A stretch of 64,000 nt of DNA from an uncultured Proteiniphilum sp. (GTDB lineage Bacteria; Bacteroidota; Bacteroidia; Bacteroidales; Dysgonomonadaceae), in NCBI GenBank assembly GCA_927407015.1, contig CAKMJT010000029.1, positions 124,001-188,000 of the forward strand, read 5' to 3'. Below are positions 9,518 through 18,350 of the stretch, piece by piece (the first letter of the stretch is position 1; each line of letters begins with the position of its first letter). A model generated the notes under the pieces. The model was not told the origin of the DNA. It saw only the letters and a list, made by a program, of their open reading frames with translations, and did not search any database. The translations under genes and the position numbers were made by a program.

Positions 9518-9596
9518 GACAAATATCCTCCATAAAAATCGAAAACCCACCCTGGTGCGCTGTTCAAATGGGAAGCGTGGTGAGTCTTATTGATAA

Positions 9597-9629
9597 CAAA
9601 GATAGTAACAATTAAGAGATTAATGCAAA
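9597..9629 (-). promoter_or_regulatory. Bacteroidota sigma-ABfr promoter (TTTG-N21-TAnnTTTG) upstream of abi
   Basis: Minus strand TTTG CATTAATCTCTTAATTGTTAC TATCTTTG, ~80 nt before the abi start. Confidence 0.55.
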
Positions 9630-9701
9630 CAAATTGAGAATTATTTTTGAAATAACTCTTTTCCGGCGGCATAACTGCACATTGTATGTTTATTTGCTTA
9701 C

Positions 9702-10859
9702 TCATACATCTTCTATCAATTCCCCAGCAAAGGCTTTTTGCAAAACCGATTTCTTGAGTTCTTCCAAGCTGTCCAGCTTCTTCTGGTAGATGGCTTTCAG
9801 CTTCTGGGTTTCGGCACGAAGGGCGTCTAGTTTGTTGACGATTGATTGTTGTTCTTTATAATCAGGAAATATAATTTTAAAGGCTTCAATTTGTGCTTTT
9901 GTTATTGCTTGCCTTGTCGAACCTTGTTCACCTATAATAAGAAGTTGATCTTTGTAGGGTTTAGATGTAAGAAGAAAATTCAAAAAGTTTGCATCAAGTA
10001 CATCTTTTTTTGGACGAATAATTGAAACATGTTGATTTACTCTCGCTGGCAAATATTCTTTTGGTATAATACAACATCTTGCAACTGAAGCACCAGTAAT
10101 ATTTAAAAGGACATCGTTTTCCTGGAGTGTTACTCCTTCAAGTTCTTTAGCTTGCTTGTTGTCAATATATGCAAGTTTCTCATATTTGAATTCCCAATCA
10201 TGTACGTTCATACTTCTAACGAGTGAGATTCCTTCTTTCTTGTAACTCTCTCTACCTCCTCTGGGAGTAGCACCACTACCAATTTTAGTTGTAAGTTCTT
10301 TTAGTGATCTAACATTCCAACTTTCGTCTTTTTTATCAAATATTTCCTGCAAATAGCAATCAAAGACTTCATGGGCATTTTTGAGATTTTGTTCGGCATT
10401 GGCTTTTGCCTTGTCAATCGCGGCGAAGACTTTGTCAAGAATTGATACGATGCGCTGTTGCTCGGTGAGGGATTTTGGATACGTAACATTTATTTCTTTT
10501 AAAAGCCTATAATGCCTTGCATAGCCCAAACTTCCCAAATTGACATTTTGTAAAAAGTAATATAAATACTTAGGTTCAAGTTCATCTTTTGGTTTTAAAA
10601 TTTTTACTCCATCAGCACCCAATACAAAATCAAAATCAACAAATTTAATAACCTGAGTATGATCTCCAAATATTACTACAGGTTTATCAATTCTGAATAT
10701 ATCATCTTCTTCATCCCAATAACCGTTCACGAATTCTTTCTCCTGAGATACTATTGGATAAATTCCTTCTTCTTTAAAATCCTTTCTCTGAATTTTATTA
10801 GTATAAATCACCTTTTCAAGGCAATGTTCGAATTCTAATATTTCCCAACCTTGCTTCAT
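9702..10859 (-). CDS. hsdS: Type I restriction-modification specificity subunit S
   Basis: Two target-recognition domains with conserved spacers (LTEQQRIVSILDKVFAAIDKAKANAEQNLKNAHEVF; EQQSIVNKLDALRAETQKLKAIYQKKLDSLEELKKSVLQKAFAGEL). Confidence 0.95.
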   Translation of the reverse strand: MKQGWEILEFEHCLEKVIYTNKIQRKDFKEEGIYPIVSQEKEFVNGYWDEEDDIFRIDKPVVIFGDHTQVIKFVDFDFVLGADGVKILKPKDELEPKYLYYFLQNVNLGSLGYARHYRLLKEINVTYPKSLTEQQRIVSILDKVFAAIDKAKANAEQNLKNAHEVFDCYLQEIFDKKDESWNVRSLKELTTKIGSGATPRGGRESYKKEGISLVRSMNVHDWEFKYEKLAYIDNKQAKELEGVTLQENDVLLNITGASVARCCIIPKEYLPARVNQHVSIIRPKKDVLDANFLNFLLTSKPYKDQLLIIGEQGSTRQAITKAQIEAFKIIFPDYKEQQSIVNKLDALRAETQKLKAIYQKKLDSLEELKKSVLQKAFAGELIEDV

Positions 10860-11391
10860 ATCATTTCAGAGATTGTGTCCATTAGATGTTTTACCGTTTC
10901 TTTTTCCTGTTTGCTGAAAGCAAACCACTTTTTACCCAGATCCTTCAAAGAGGCTCCGAGGTGATATACTACGTTACCATCGATGATTAAAAACCGATCG
11001 TGGCTTTTTGAAAAGGGCTTCAATTGAAAGTTATCATATTGTTCGTTTACTTTTTGTACATCAAGTGAAAGCTGTTTCGAAGGATTCTTCGTAAGAAGAG
11101 TCACCTTCACTTCTTTTTCCTTCTTGGATAAATGTGTCAGCATGTTATCATCAATATAAATGATTCGAACCGGTCGCAATTTGCGACCAGTTCATTTTTT
11201 TCACTGTCGGTCAACTTAAACCTGAAAGATTCCGGGAAGCGTTCAATATTGCGCTTCGCCTGTTCATTTAAGCGTTTTACTTCCACCTGATAAATCTCCG
11301 CGAGGTCGCGATCGAGCATTACCTGTACATCACGAAAGGTGAATATGCGGTTTCCAATCTGTTCTTGCGATATATCCGGTTCCTTGCTCAT
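10856..11391 (-). pseudogene. ORF6N-domain protein with internal deletion/frameshift, split into N-terminal (11137-11391) and C-terminal (10856-11179) pieces
   Basis: N part MSKEPDISQEQIGNRIFTFRDVQVMLDRDLAEIYQVEVKRLNEQAKRNIERFPESFRFKLTDSEKNELVANCDRFE is ORF6N. C part RIIYIDDNMLTHLSKKEKEVKVTLLTKN...KSHDRFLIIDGNVVYHLGASLKDLGKKWFAFS matches the usual ORF6N-protein C-terminus. They overlap in different frames. Confidence 0.7.
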
Positions 11392-12851
11392 ATCATCTTC
11401 CTGATGGATTCCAAAATCTCAGCACTATCCTTATCCAACGCCTCTATCTCCTCTAAGATAGTCCTGGGAGAACGCAGTGCGGCCTCTTCCTTCTTGTTGG
11501 GATTCTTCACACTCAGATCGAAAGTTGTCTGATCAATATCTTTTACCTTTAAAGTCCAAGAATTGTCACTGTCGGCAAAAGTTTTCTGCAGCTCCACAAA
11601 TTCAGCCAGGTCGGCCTCATTCAGCGGATTGGTCTTGCCCAGGTTGCGGTCAAGGTTCAACTGATAGAACCAGACATTTTTAGTGGGTTTTCCCTTCTCG
11701 AAAAACAGCACAACCGTCTTCACTCCGGCACCGGTAAAGGTTCCTCCGGGAAGATCGAGCACGGTGTGCAGATTACAGCTCTCGAGGAGTGATTTTCGAA
11801 TTGCAACGGTGGCATTATCGGTATTGCTTAAAAAGGTGTTCTTGATGACCATTCCAGCTTTCCCACCTGCTTTGAGAATCTTGATGAAGTGTTGCAGAAA
11901 GAGAGATGCGGTTTCTCCTGTCTTGATTGGGAAGTTTTGCTGTACCTCTTTCCGTTCCTTTCCACCAAAAGGGGGATTGGCAAGCACCACATCGAAGCGG
12001 TCTTTCTCCTGTATGTCGGCCAGGTTTTCTGCGAGGGTATTGGTATGGATGATATTGGGGGCTTCGATACCATGCAGGATCATGTTCATGATGCCGATGA
12101 TATAGGCGAGCGATTTTTTCTCTTTTCCGTAGAAAGAACGCTTTTGCAGGATCTCGGCATCTTTTGTGGAGAGCGATTTACTGCTTTTAAGATAATTGAA
12201 GGCCTCGCAAAGGAAGCCCGCACTACCTACCGCCCCATCATAAATTTTATCCCCAATCTTAGGAGCAACGATTTTTACAATGGTTGTAATGAGCGGACGG
12301 GGGGTGTAGTATTCACCGCCGTTACGCCCGGCATTACCCATATTCTTTATTTTTGATTCGTAAAGATGACTCATCTCGTGCTTCTCTACGTGCGTGCGGA
12401 AACTCAATTCATCGATCAGGTTAAGTACTTCACGCAAATTGTATCCACTCTGTATGCGGTTTTTCAATTCACTGAAAATTTCACCGATCTTATATTCTAT
12501 GCTGTCGGCATTTTCAGCAGAGAGCTTGAACTTCTTGAAATAAGGAAAAAGTTTTCCGTTGACAAATTCAGTGAGGTCATCCCCGGTAAGGGCGTTATGA
12601 TCAATTTTCAGTGATCCATTCCCGTTCTTGATCTTGGGCGCGGCCCATGTAGTCCAGCGATACTCTTCATCGATAATGGGGATGTAGGTTTTACCGGTCA
12701 GTTCGGCTGTTGTGACCCTATCACGTTCCAGGTCATCGAGATATTTGAGGAACAACACCCAGCTGGTTTGTTCCACATAATCCAACTCACTACTGCAGCC
12801 GGCATCCTTGTGGAGGATGTCGTCAATATTCTTGAAAGTTTGTTCGAACAT
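11388..12851 (-). CDS. hsdM: Type I restriction-modification N6-adenine methyltransferase subunit M
   Basis: HsdM N-terminal domain, GRNGGEYYTPRPLITTIVKIVAP, DVVLANPPFGG (NPPF motif IV). Confidence 0.95.
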   Translation of the reverse strand: MFEQTFKNIDDILHKDAGCSSELDYVEQTSWVLFLKYLDDLERDRVTTAELTGKTYIPIIDEEYRWTTWAAPKIKNGNGSLKIDHNALTGDDLTEFVNGKLFPYFKKFKLSAENADSIEYKIGEIFSELKNRIQSGYNLREVLNLIDELSFRTHVEKHEMSHLYESKIKNMGNAGRNGGEYYTPRPLITTIVKIVAPKIGDKIYDGAVGSAGFLCEAFNYLKSSKSLSTKDAEILQKRSFYGKEKKSLAYIIGIMNMILHGIEAPNIIHTNTLAENLADIQEKDRFDVVLANPPFGGKERKEVQQNFPIKTGETASLFLQHFIKILKAGGKAGMVIKNTFLSNTDNATVAIRKSLLESCNLHTVLDLPGGTFTGAGVKTVVLFFEKGKPTKNVWFYQLNLDRNLGKTNPLNEADLAEFVELQKTFADSDNSWTLKVKDIDQTTFDLSVKNPNKKEEAALRSPRTILEEIEALDKDSAEILESIRKMI

Positions 12852-12880
12852 TCTTTATTTCGTTACACTTAATTTATGCG

Positions 12881-12917
12881 CAAATTTACCAATTTCTGAC
12901 GGTGTTCCGTCCAGAAA
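12881..12917 (-). promoter_or_regulatory. Putative hsdM promoter (TAAATTTG) overlapped upstream by an inverted-repeat operator candidate
   Basis: CAAATTTA at 12881-12888 (minus strand TAAATTTG), followed by TTTCTGACGG-TGTT-CCGTCCAGAAA at 12893-12917. Confidence 0.45.
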
Positions 12918-13254
12918 CTGTTTGTTTTATTTGTCGTGGTTTAATCTTTTTTGTTATCTCTTTTAGCTTGTAAACCCCGTTATCCATGCGTTTGTCATTG
13001 CCGATTTATGGCTGTTCAAACGGGTACAGCGTAACAATTAATGACGACACTAACTGTATTGAGTACAAGTTTAGTTAATTTTTCTCAAACTACCGAATTT
13101 ATTCTTGAATTCCATCATTATTCGCTTTCTTGAATTAACGATTCATGGAGCCATTAATCTCATCTCCCACAGTGAGACGGGATGGGTATCACTCCACAAT
13201 GAGTCCTTTGATTTACGGTCCTCTATCTCCTGCATTGCATATAATACACTAATT

Positions 13255-13286
13255 TGATCATTTTCGTGAGGTCACGAAAATGATCA
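13255..13286. repeat. Perfect 15-bp-arm palindrome TGATCATTTTCGTGA-gg-TCACGAAAATGATCA
   Basis: Arms are exact reverse complements with a 2-nt centre. Confidence 0.9.
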
Positions 13287-13396
13287 TCAACAATAATACC
13301 CATACTTCTATTTGATCATGATTTTGTTTGTTTCAGCTTTGTCTCCATCGCTAAATTTCTAAAATGACAAATATAAAGCCATGGTTTGACAATTTG

Positions 13397-15676
13397 TCAA
13401 TTCTTTTTGATCAGGCGAACCGACATGAAGTAAATGGGATCATGATAGCCACTGTTGTCCTCTATCTCCTCCACTGCATATCCACTGTCACTTATTCTCA
13501 GATGGTATCCATCGTTGGTCCAGTACTTATTCTCGATCCCTCCATCCTGATATTTCACATCCATTACGATGGTACCATGAAAGTTGGTGATCATCAACCA
13601 TCCATCCTTCGTCGATGTAGGGGCATCGTATCCCAGTGGAGTGTGACCGGGGCTGCCCGGGTTGCTACGGAACGAGAGACCCGATTGCAAATCGTATTTC
13701 GTCAGCATGGCATGGATCTCCTTATAGTGGGTGGAGGATGGAACTTCCCAACCTGAAGGTGCAAAACCGGTATCATTCACCACGGAACGTTTATAGAGTA
13801 GGTTGGTACCATGATTGCATGCTTGCACCTTAAAGTCGATCACACCTCGCTTGGATGCGTCGATTTGCAGGTTTTCCACATAACTTATTGCATTTCCATT
13901 GGCGTATTTGCTGGCTTTGTAATCTTCCCGGGTCCAGATATCGCCAAATATCTTCACGAGGGGATAGGCATGGTATGCTTCCTGATAATGTACCGCATGC
14001 AAGTAGGCATCATGAATGGTTGTTTGCATCGCTGCTTGTGTATCGTTCAACCGGGTTCTGACAGTCGCCCCTCCCATGTAGATCTCACTGTATGCCTTCT
14101 CATCCAGTTCGTCACAATCGACCACTTTCAGATTCGACCCGTTCCATGAGATGCGAGCCGGGCGACGGCCCTCGTAACCGGGAAAGAAGCCGGCATGCAT
14201 CAATATCTTGCCGCTTGCCACCGGATACACCACATTCACCCGTTGCGACGGGTTGATCTCCGGTATCAACTCATTGCAAACGGTGGCGATGACCCGGTTG
14301 TTATGGTCTTTCACATCCTTTACCAAGGTTTCAGACACTCCATCGCCGAACGAAGGGAGCGCTATCCGGTAGTTGTTCTTGTCCTCATACTCTACCGTGA
14401 CAAATCCTTCGCCTTCCATGACGGCTTTGATCTCCTCGCGCCGTGCAGCGCTCGTAGCCAGTTCATAGAGGGGAACAAGTCCCTCCATGTCGGTACCAAA
14501 GCCAATCAACGCGGTCTTGTTTGTGTTGACGTTGTCGTAGCCTGCGATCGACTTTTTCCAGGTCTCAATGGCACTCTTATCGGAGCTGTCTGTAAGCGGT
14601 CCGGAATCACCCCCGATGGCGGTGAACGAAAGGGTAGTGTGCGTCTTGTTTTTCGCGTAGGATGATTTCAACTCCTCATCGACTGATGCATCTGAACTGA
14701 CAAACGCGTTGGAATAGGAAGCTTTCAGGTAAGCACTGAGGTTGTAGTAACCGGTCACCTTCGATACATCGACGGTCAGGTTGTACCTCAGCCGTCCTCC
14801 CAGATCGGCTTTTGTGATCAGATGCGTACCATACTCCCTCAACAGTTTCTTTACTCCTTCCGTACCCCTGTATGTTTCCGTGACTCCTTCGATTGCTTTA
14901 GCGGCGGCATCGGTCAGCCAGTTGTCCCTGATGTCCTCTATGTCAGTGACGATACTGATGTCGGTCACCTTGTACTCGATATATGAAATGGCATATTCGT
15001 TGAATTCATTGCTGGTGACACCGGAGGAGAACGTGGCACCCACCTCTCCCTTGAAACCACAGTACCTCCCACCAAAATTGACGGCCGCACTGAGGTTCTG
15101 TGCTAAGTCTTCAAGGCTTGAGCCCACCACCGTCCGCTCGTAGAACCTGGCACTGGAAGCATTGAATTGAATCAGATTCTCGGCATCCATCTCATTCCAC
15201 CTGATGATCTGTTTGGTCACGGAATTGGGAGAGGCATACTCTTTCAACGTGTTATACCCGTATCCCGCAGCATATTTCTTGATGGAGGGCTGATCGTCGA
15301 GAATTCCTGTCAACCCGTAGTCTTCGGCCGTTTTCTGACCGATGTCGAAACGCTGCACGGCAGAAGGATCGCCATAGGGAATCAGGGTGACTCTCCCACT
15401 CTTGCGCTCCGGGGTATCATTCTCCAGCACACATAGTTGTACCGTGGCATTGCCGCTGCCACTGGCAGGGTAGACATAGAACCAGTCACCCTGCGTCTCG
15501 ATCGTCCATGCTCCGTTGCTCTGCAGCTGAAATGAGACTTCGTTAGCCCACATGTCAAGCAAGGTGACATCGATATCCTGAGGCAGCTCCGGTTTTATCC
15601 AAACACCCTCATCATCGGAACAGGAAACAAACACGACAGTTAGAATCAACGCAAGAACCTTACAAATCCGTTTCAT
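13397..15676 (-). CDS. Secreted lipoprotein with BACON, MACPF and C-terminal FISUMP-like domain
   Basis: Lipobox signal MKRICKVLALILTVVFVSCSDD; BACON-like NEVSFQLQSNGAWTIETQGDWFYVYPASGSGNATVQL; MACPF signature YRGTEGVKKLLREYGTHLITKADLGGRLRYNLTVD; C-terminal GWEVPSSTHYKEIHAML...GLSFRSNPGSPGHTPLGYDAPTSTKDGWLMI. Confidence 0.82.
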   Translation of the reverse strand: MKRICKVLALILTVVFVSCSDDEGVWIKPELPQDIDVTLLDMWANEVSFQLQSNGAWTIETQGDWFYVYPASGSGNATVQLCVLENDTPERKSGRVTLIPYGDPSAVQRFDIGQKTAEDYGLTGILDDQPSIKKYAAGYGYNTLKEYASPNSVTKQIIRWNEMDAENLIQFNASSARFYERTVVGSSLEDLAQNLSAAVNFGGRYCGFKGEVGATFSSGVTSNEFNEYAISYIEYKVTDISIVTDIEDIRDNWLTDAAAKAIEGVTETYRGTEGVKKLLREYGTHLITKADLGGRLRYNLTVDVSKVTGYYNLSAYLKASYSNAFVSSDASVDEELKSSYAKNKTHTTLSFTAIGGDSGPLTDSSDKSAIETWKKSIAGYDNVNTNKTALIGFGTDMEGLVPLYELATSAARREEIKAVMEGEGFVTVEYEDKNNYRIALPSFGDGVSETLVKDVKDHNNRVIATVCNELIPEINPSQRVNVVYPVASGKILMHAGFFPGYEGRRPARISWNGSNLKVVDCDELDEKAYSEIYMGGATVRTRLNDTQAAMQTTIHDAYLHAVHYQEAYHAYPLVKIFGDIWTREDYKASKYANGNAISYVENLQIDASKRGVIDFKVQACNHGTNLLYKRSVVNDTGFAPSGWEVPSSTHYKEIHAMLTKYDLQSGLSFRSNPGSPGHTPLGYDAPTSTKDGWLMITNFHGTIVMDVKYQDGGIENKYWTNDGYHLRISDSGYAVEEIEDNSGYHDPIYFMSVRLIKKN

Positions 15677-15933
15677 AGCAATTATTTTTATGATTAAATT
15701 GATTGTGCAAAACGGGAAGTGGGGAAAATATACACACAAAGAGTCTATCATCTTCCAGACAGCCAAGCAAGGATGATAGCTTTATTTCAGTGTGTTAGGT
15801 TAATCCAGCCATATATTTTTCATCAACCGACTCAAAATTATAAAAAATAGTTGATAAATTTAACGAAATATAAATAATTTTTACTTTGCTCTCTTCCGGT
15901 ACCCTGTTTATGTTGCGTATTGTCTTTCTGTTC

Positions 15934-16206
15934 TCATTCCGACAGCAGGGGATATTCCTTATAAAGTCGCAACAATGAAAGGGTTTCACTCCTGAGTTTC
16001 GTCCGGACAAATTTTTTCATCTCCTCATCCATCAGCTCCCCGAGGCCAAACAATAACTTACTGTCTTTAACTGTTTCGAGCAGGTTGATGCATTCTTGCA
16101 GATATTGATCGAGAGGGATTTGCATTCGGTTTTCAACTGTACGCTTGCTAAGGTGGGTTCTTCGTTGCATAAAGAACCAGGTGTCGAAGATATCACGACT
16201 GGTCAC
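15934..16206 (-). pseudogene. C-terminal remnant of an AbiEii/AbiGii nucleotidyltransferase toxin
   Basis: TSRDIFDTWFFMQRRTHLSKRTVENRMQIPLDQYLQECINLLETV...LLFGLGELMDEEMKKFVRTKLRSETLSLLRLY resembles the AbiEii C-terminus; the catalytic N-terminus is missing. Confidence 0.6.
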
Positions 16207-16210
16207 CTCA

Positions 16211-16330
16211 TCACGTCAGGCTGTTGAAGTCACTCTCACCGATAAGCAAAGCAATATCGTTCAGCGTAAATACCGTCCGCTGATCATTGTAAAGGGCTAA
16301 GATAAGATCGTTGTTCTGTGAACTGTACAT
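16211..16330 (-). pseudogene. N-terminal remnant of an AbiEi-like antitoxin (winged-helix)
   Basis: MYSSQNNDLILALYNDQRTVFTLNDIALLIGESDFNSLT* (39 aa) directly abutting the AbiEii-like remnant. Confidence 0.5.
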
Positions 16331-16468
16331 TGTAATTATTCGTATGTTTGGTTCACAAATATATAAAATTTGGTCGGAACATGCATCTTTGTCAACAAAT
16401 TATTGCTGCTTTTATGGCATGAAACGATTCTCCCATCAACTTCGGTGTCTAAAGCGTAATCACCCGAC

Positions 16469-18037
16469 TCAATATTTCACCTCCATCAGCTTGATATCGG
16501 ATAGCACCACACGGTTGTTGCCGGCGTTGCCCAGGGAGAAAACGATGCGTGCCTGCGAGTCGGTGTGGGCGGAGGTGAAGTGGAGGTTATAGGCGGAGTG
16601 GCTCTTGTCGATTGTGACCGACTGACTGCCGTAACTTGTCCAGGGATCTGAGTTACGGGTAACGGCAACGTCCAGGCTCCGGTTGTCGCTGTCGGGGGAG
16701 GAGGCGTTGAAGGTGACCCGGTAGGTTTTTCCCTTTTCAATCTGCATGCCAATCCTGATGAGCTGAATGTGCCATCCCTGAATACCCGGCCTGGTGACGG
16801 TGACGGTCACCCGGCTGTTCGCCACAGCCATGGCCGACTGGGCCGAGGCGTCGTTGTTGGTGAGGAACCAGCCATCGCTCTGCCCGCCGGCAAAGTTGCT
16901 GCTGTAGAGGGTCACATAATCGGGCTCATATGGTTCGGCCATCGGATCGCTGGTGAGCGCGTCGACCAGCCGTTGCAGATACTGACCAGTTTGCGGGTCG
17001 TAGATGCCGAAGCCGGAATTCCACTCCCAGTAAGCCCAGCTGAAGCCCTGCTGTTCGAACCACCTGCCCAGAAACCGTGTCCATTTCACCCTTGAGTCGA
17101 TATCGGCACGTGAAAAAGCACCGAACTCACCGACATGCACCGGGATATTCTTCTCATTGGCCAGCCGGATGGCAGCCTTGAAATCTTCCACTACCGCCTG
17201 GCGCTCAAACGCCGTGTCGCGCCACTGCGTACCAAGCCATTCTTCGGATCCTTCAGACCAGCTGGCGCCCTGGTGGGTAAAATGAAACGGGTTGTAGTAA
17301 TGAACCGTGAGGATCAACTGCGGATCATCGGGTAAAACGAGCGATTTCAGACCGCCTACCCCTCCCCACTCGGCCGTGCCGATCAGCACGCATCGCTTGG
17401 GGTTGGACTCGCGGATCACCTGCAGCGCCGATTTCGCATAGTCGTTCCACAAGACAGGTGTGAGCTTATCGTGCGGCTCATTCAGTATTTCAAACAATAG
17501 ACTATCAGGATAATCACTGAAATGACCGGCTATCTGCTCCCACTGCGATAGAAAACGCGTTCTTTCCCCGGCAGGATTAGACATCAGTGCATCATGGTGG
17601 TGCATGTTGAGGATGATGTGCAGCTTCTGCTTCAGCGCTTCATCGACCACCGACTGAATGGTCTGCATGAAATCGGGGCGAATGGTGTAGGGTGCCGACG
17701 ACAGGCTGCGGTCGTCGCGCTCCCAGCGGATAGGAAGGCGGACATGGGTAAAGCCCAGGTCGGCAATCCGCTTCAGGTCTGCAGGATCGAACGGTGACTG
17801 CCACGACTGCATCGCCTCAAACGTGTTCCCGAAGTTGATACCCTTACCCAGGCGGGTATTGATCTCCTGAGCACTGGCCCAGGTGCCGGTTACCGCCGTG
17901 TCCACCGGTTCTTGAGAATCATCGGGTATGACGCTATCTGTCGGTTTATCCTCTTCAACCGGTGTCATGGGCTGACTTTTGCACTGCTGAAACAGGAAAA
18001 GGAAAATCGCAAGGAGAAGGATATTTTTTTTCATCAT
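16469..18037 (-). CDS. Glycoside hydrolase family 5 lipoprotein (endoglucanase-like) with C-terminal carbohydrate-binding-like domain
   Basis: GKGINFGNTFEAM, ILNEPHD (acid/base NEP), HVGEFGAF (nucleophile E), C-terminal jelly-roll-like segment; signal LFLFQQCKSQ. Confidence 0.9.
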   Translation of the reverse strand: MMKKNILLLAIFLFLFQQCKSQPMTPVEEDKPTDSVIPDDSQEPVDTAVTGTWASAQEINTRLGKGINFGNTFEAMQSWQSPFDPADLKRIADLGFTHVRLPIRWERDDRSLSSAPYTIRPDFMQTIQSVVDEALKQKLHIILNMHHHDALMSNPAGERTRFLSQWEQIAGHFSDYPDSLLFEILNEPHDKLTPVLWNDYAKSALQVIRESNPKRCVLIGTAEWGGVGGLKSLVLPDDPQLILTVHYYNPFHFTHQGASWSEGSEEWLGTQWRDTAFERQAVVEDFKAAIRLANEKNIPVHVGEFGAFSRADIDSRVKWTRFLGRWFEQQGFSWAYWEWNSGFGIYDPQTGQYLQRLVDALTSDPMAEPYEPDYVTLYSSNFAGGQSDGWFLTNNDASAQSAMAVANSRVTVTVTRPGIQGWHIQLIRIGMQIEKGKTYRVTFNASSPDSDNRSLDVAVTRNSDPWTSYGSQSVTIDKSHSAYNLHFTSAHTDSQARIVFSLGNAGNNRVVLSDIKLMEVKY

Positions 18038-18350
18038 GGTGCTGTTTTATTCACTCGTTTTTCGGATGAGATCTCTACCGGCTTATCGGTCGGGGTTCAG
18101 CATACAAACTTATAAAAAAATACAACAAAATGGTTCTTTTCCACGTTTTTAATTGAACTCTTTTCAATCCAATATTTCCGATTCCGTGGATGCTTTTAAC
18201 GTACTTTTCATGGATGCTTTTACGACATTCCGTGAATCTGTTTTGCGGTGAATCACAAATCAATGTGAATAGATTGCATTGCAGGAAATGGCGGGTCAAA
18301 TTTGGGGTGAAAGGCCAAACATTGAACCCCCTTCGGTTGTTTATTGCGGT

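Noticed and set aside
9514-9705. 63-aa ORF between hsdS and abi
   Set aside because: No recognisable family, covers the candidate abi promoter, and overlaps the abi start; likely non-coding.
9702-10859. Possible phase-variable hsdS (shufflon)
   Set aside because: Only one hsdS is present, with no inverted partial copies and no adjacent recombinase, so no evidence of inversion-based switching in this window.
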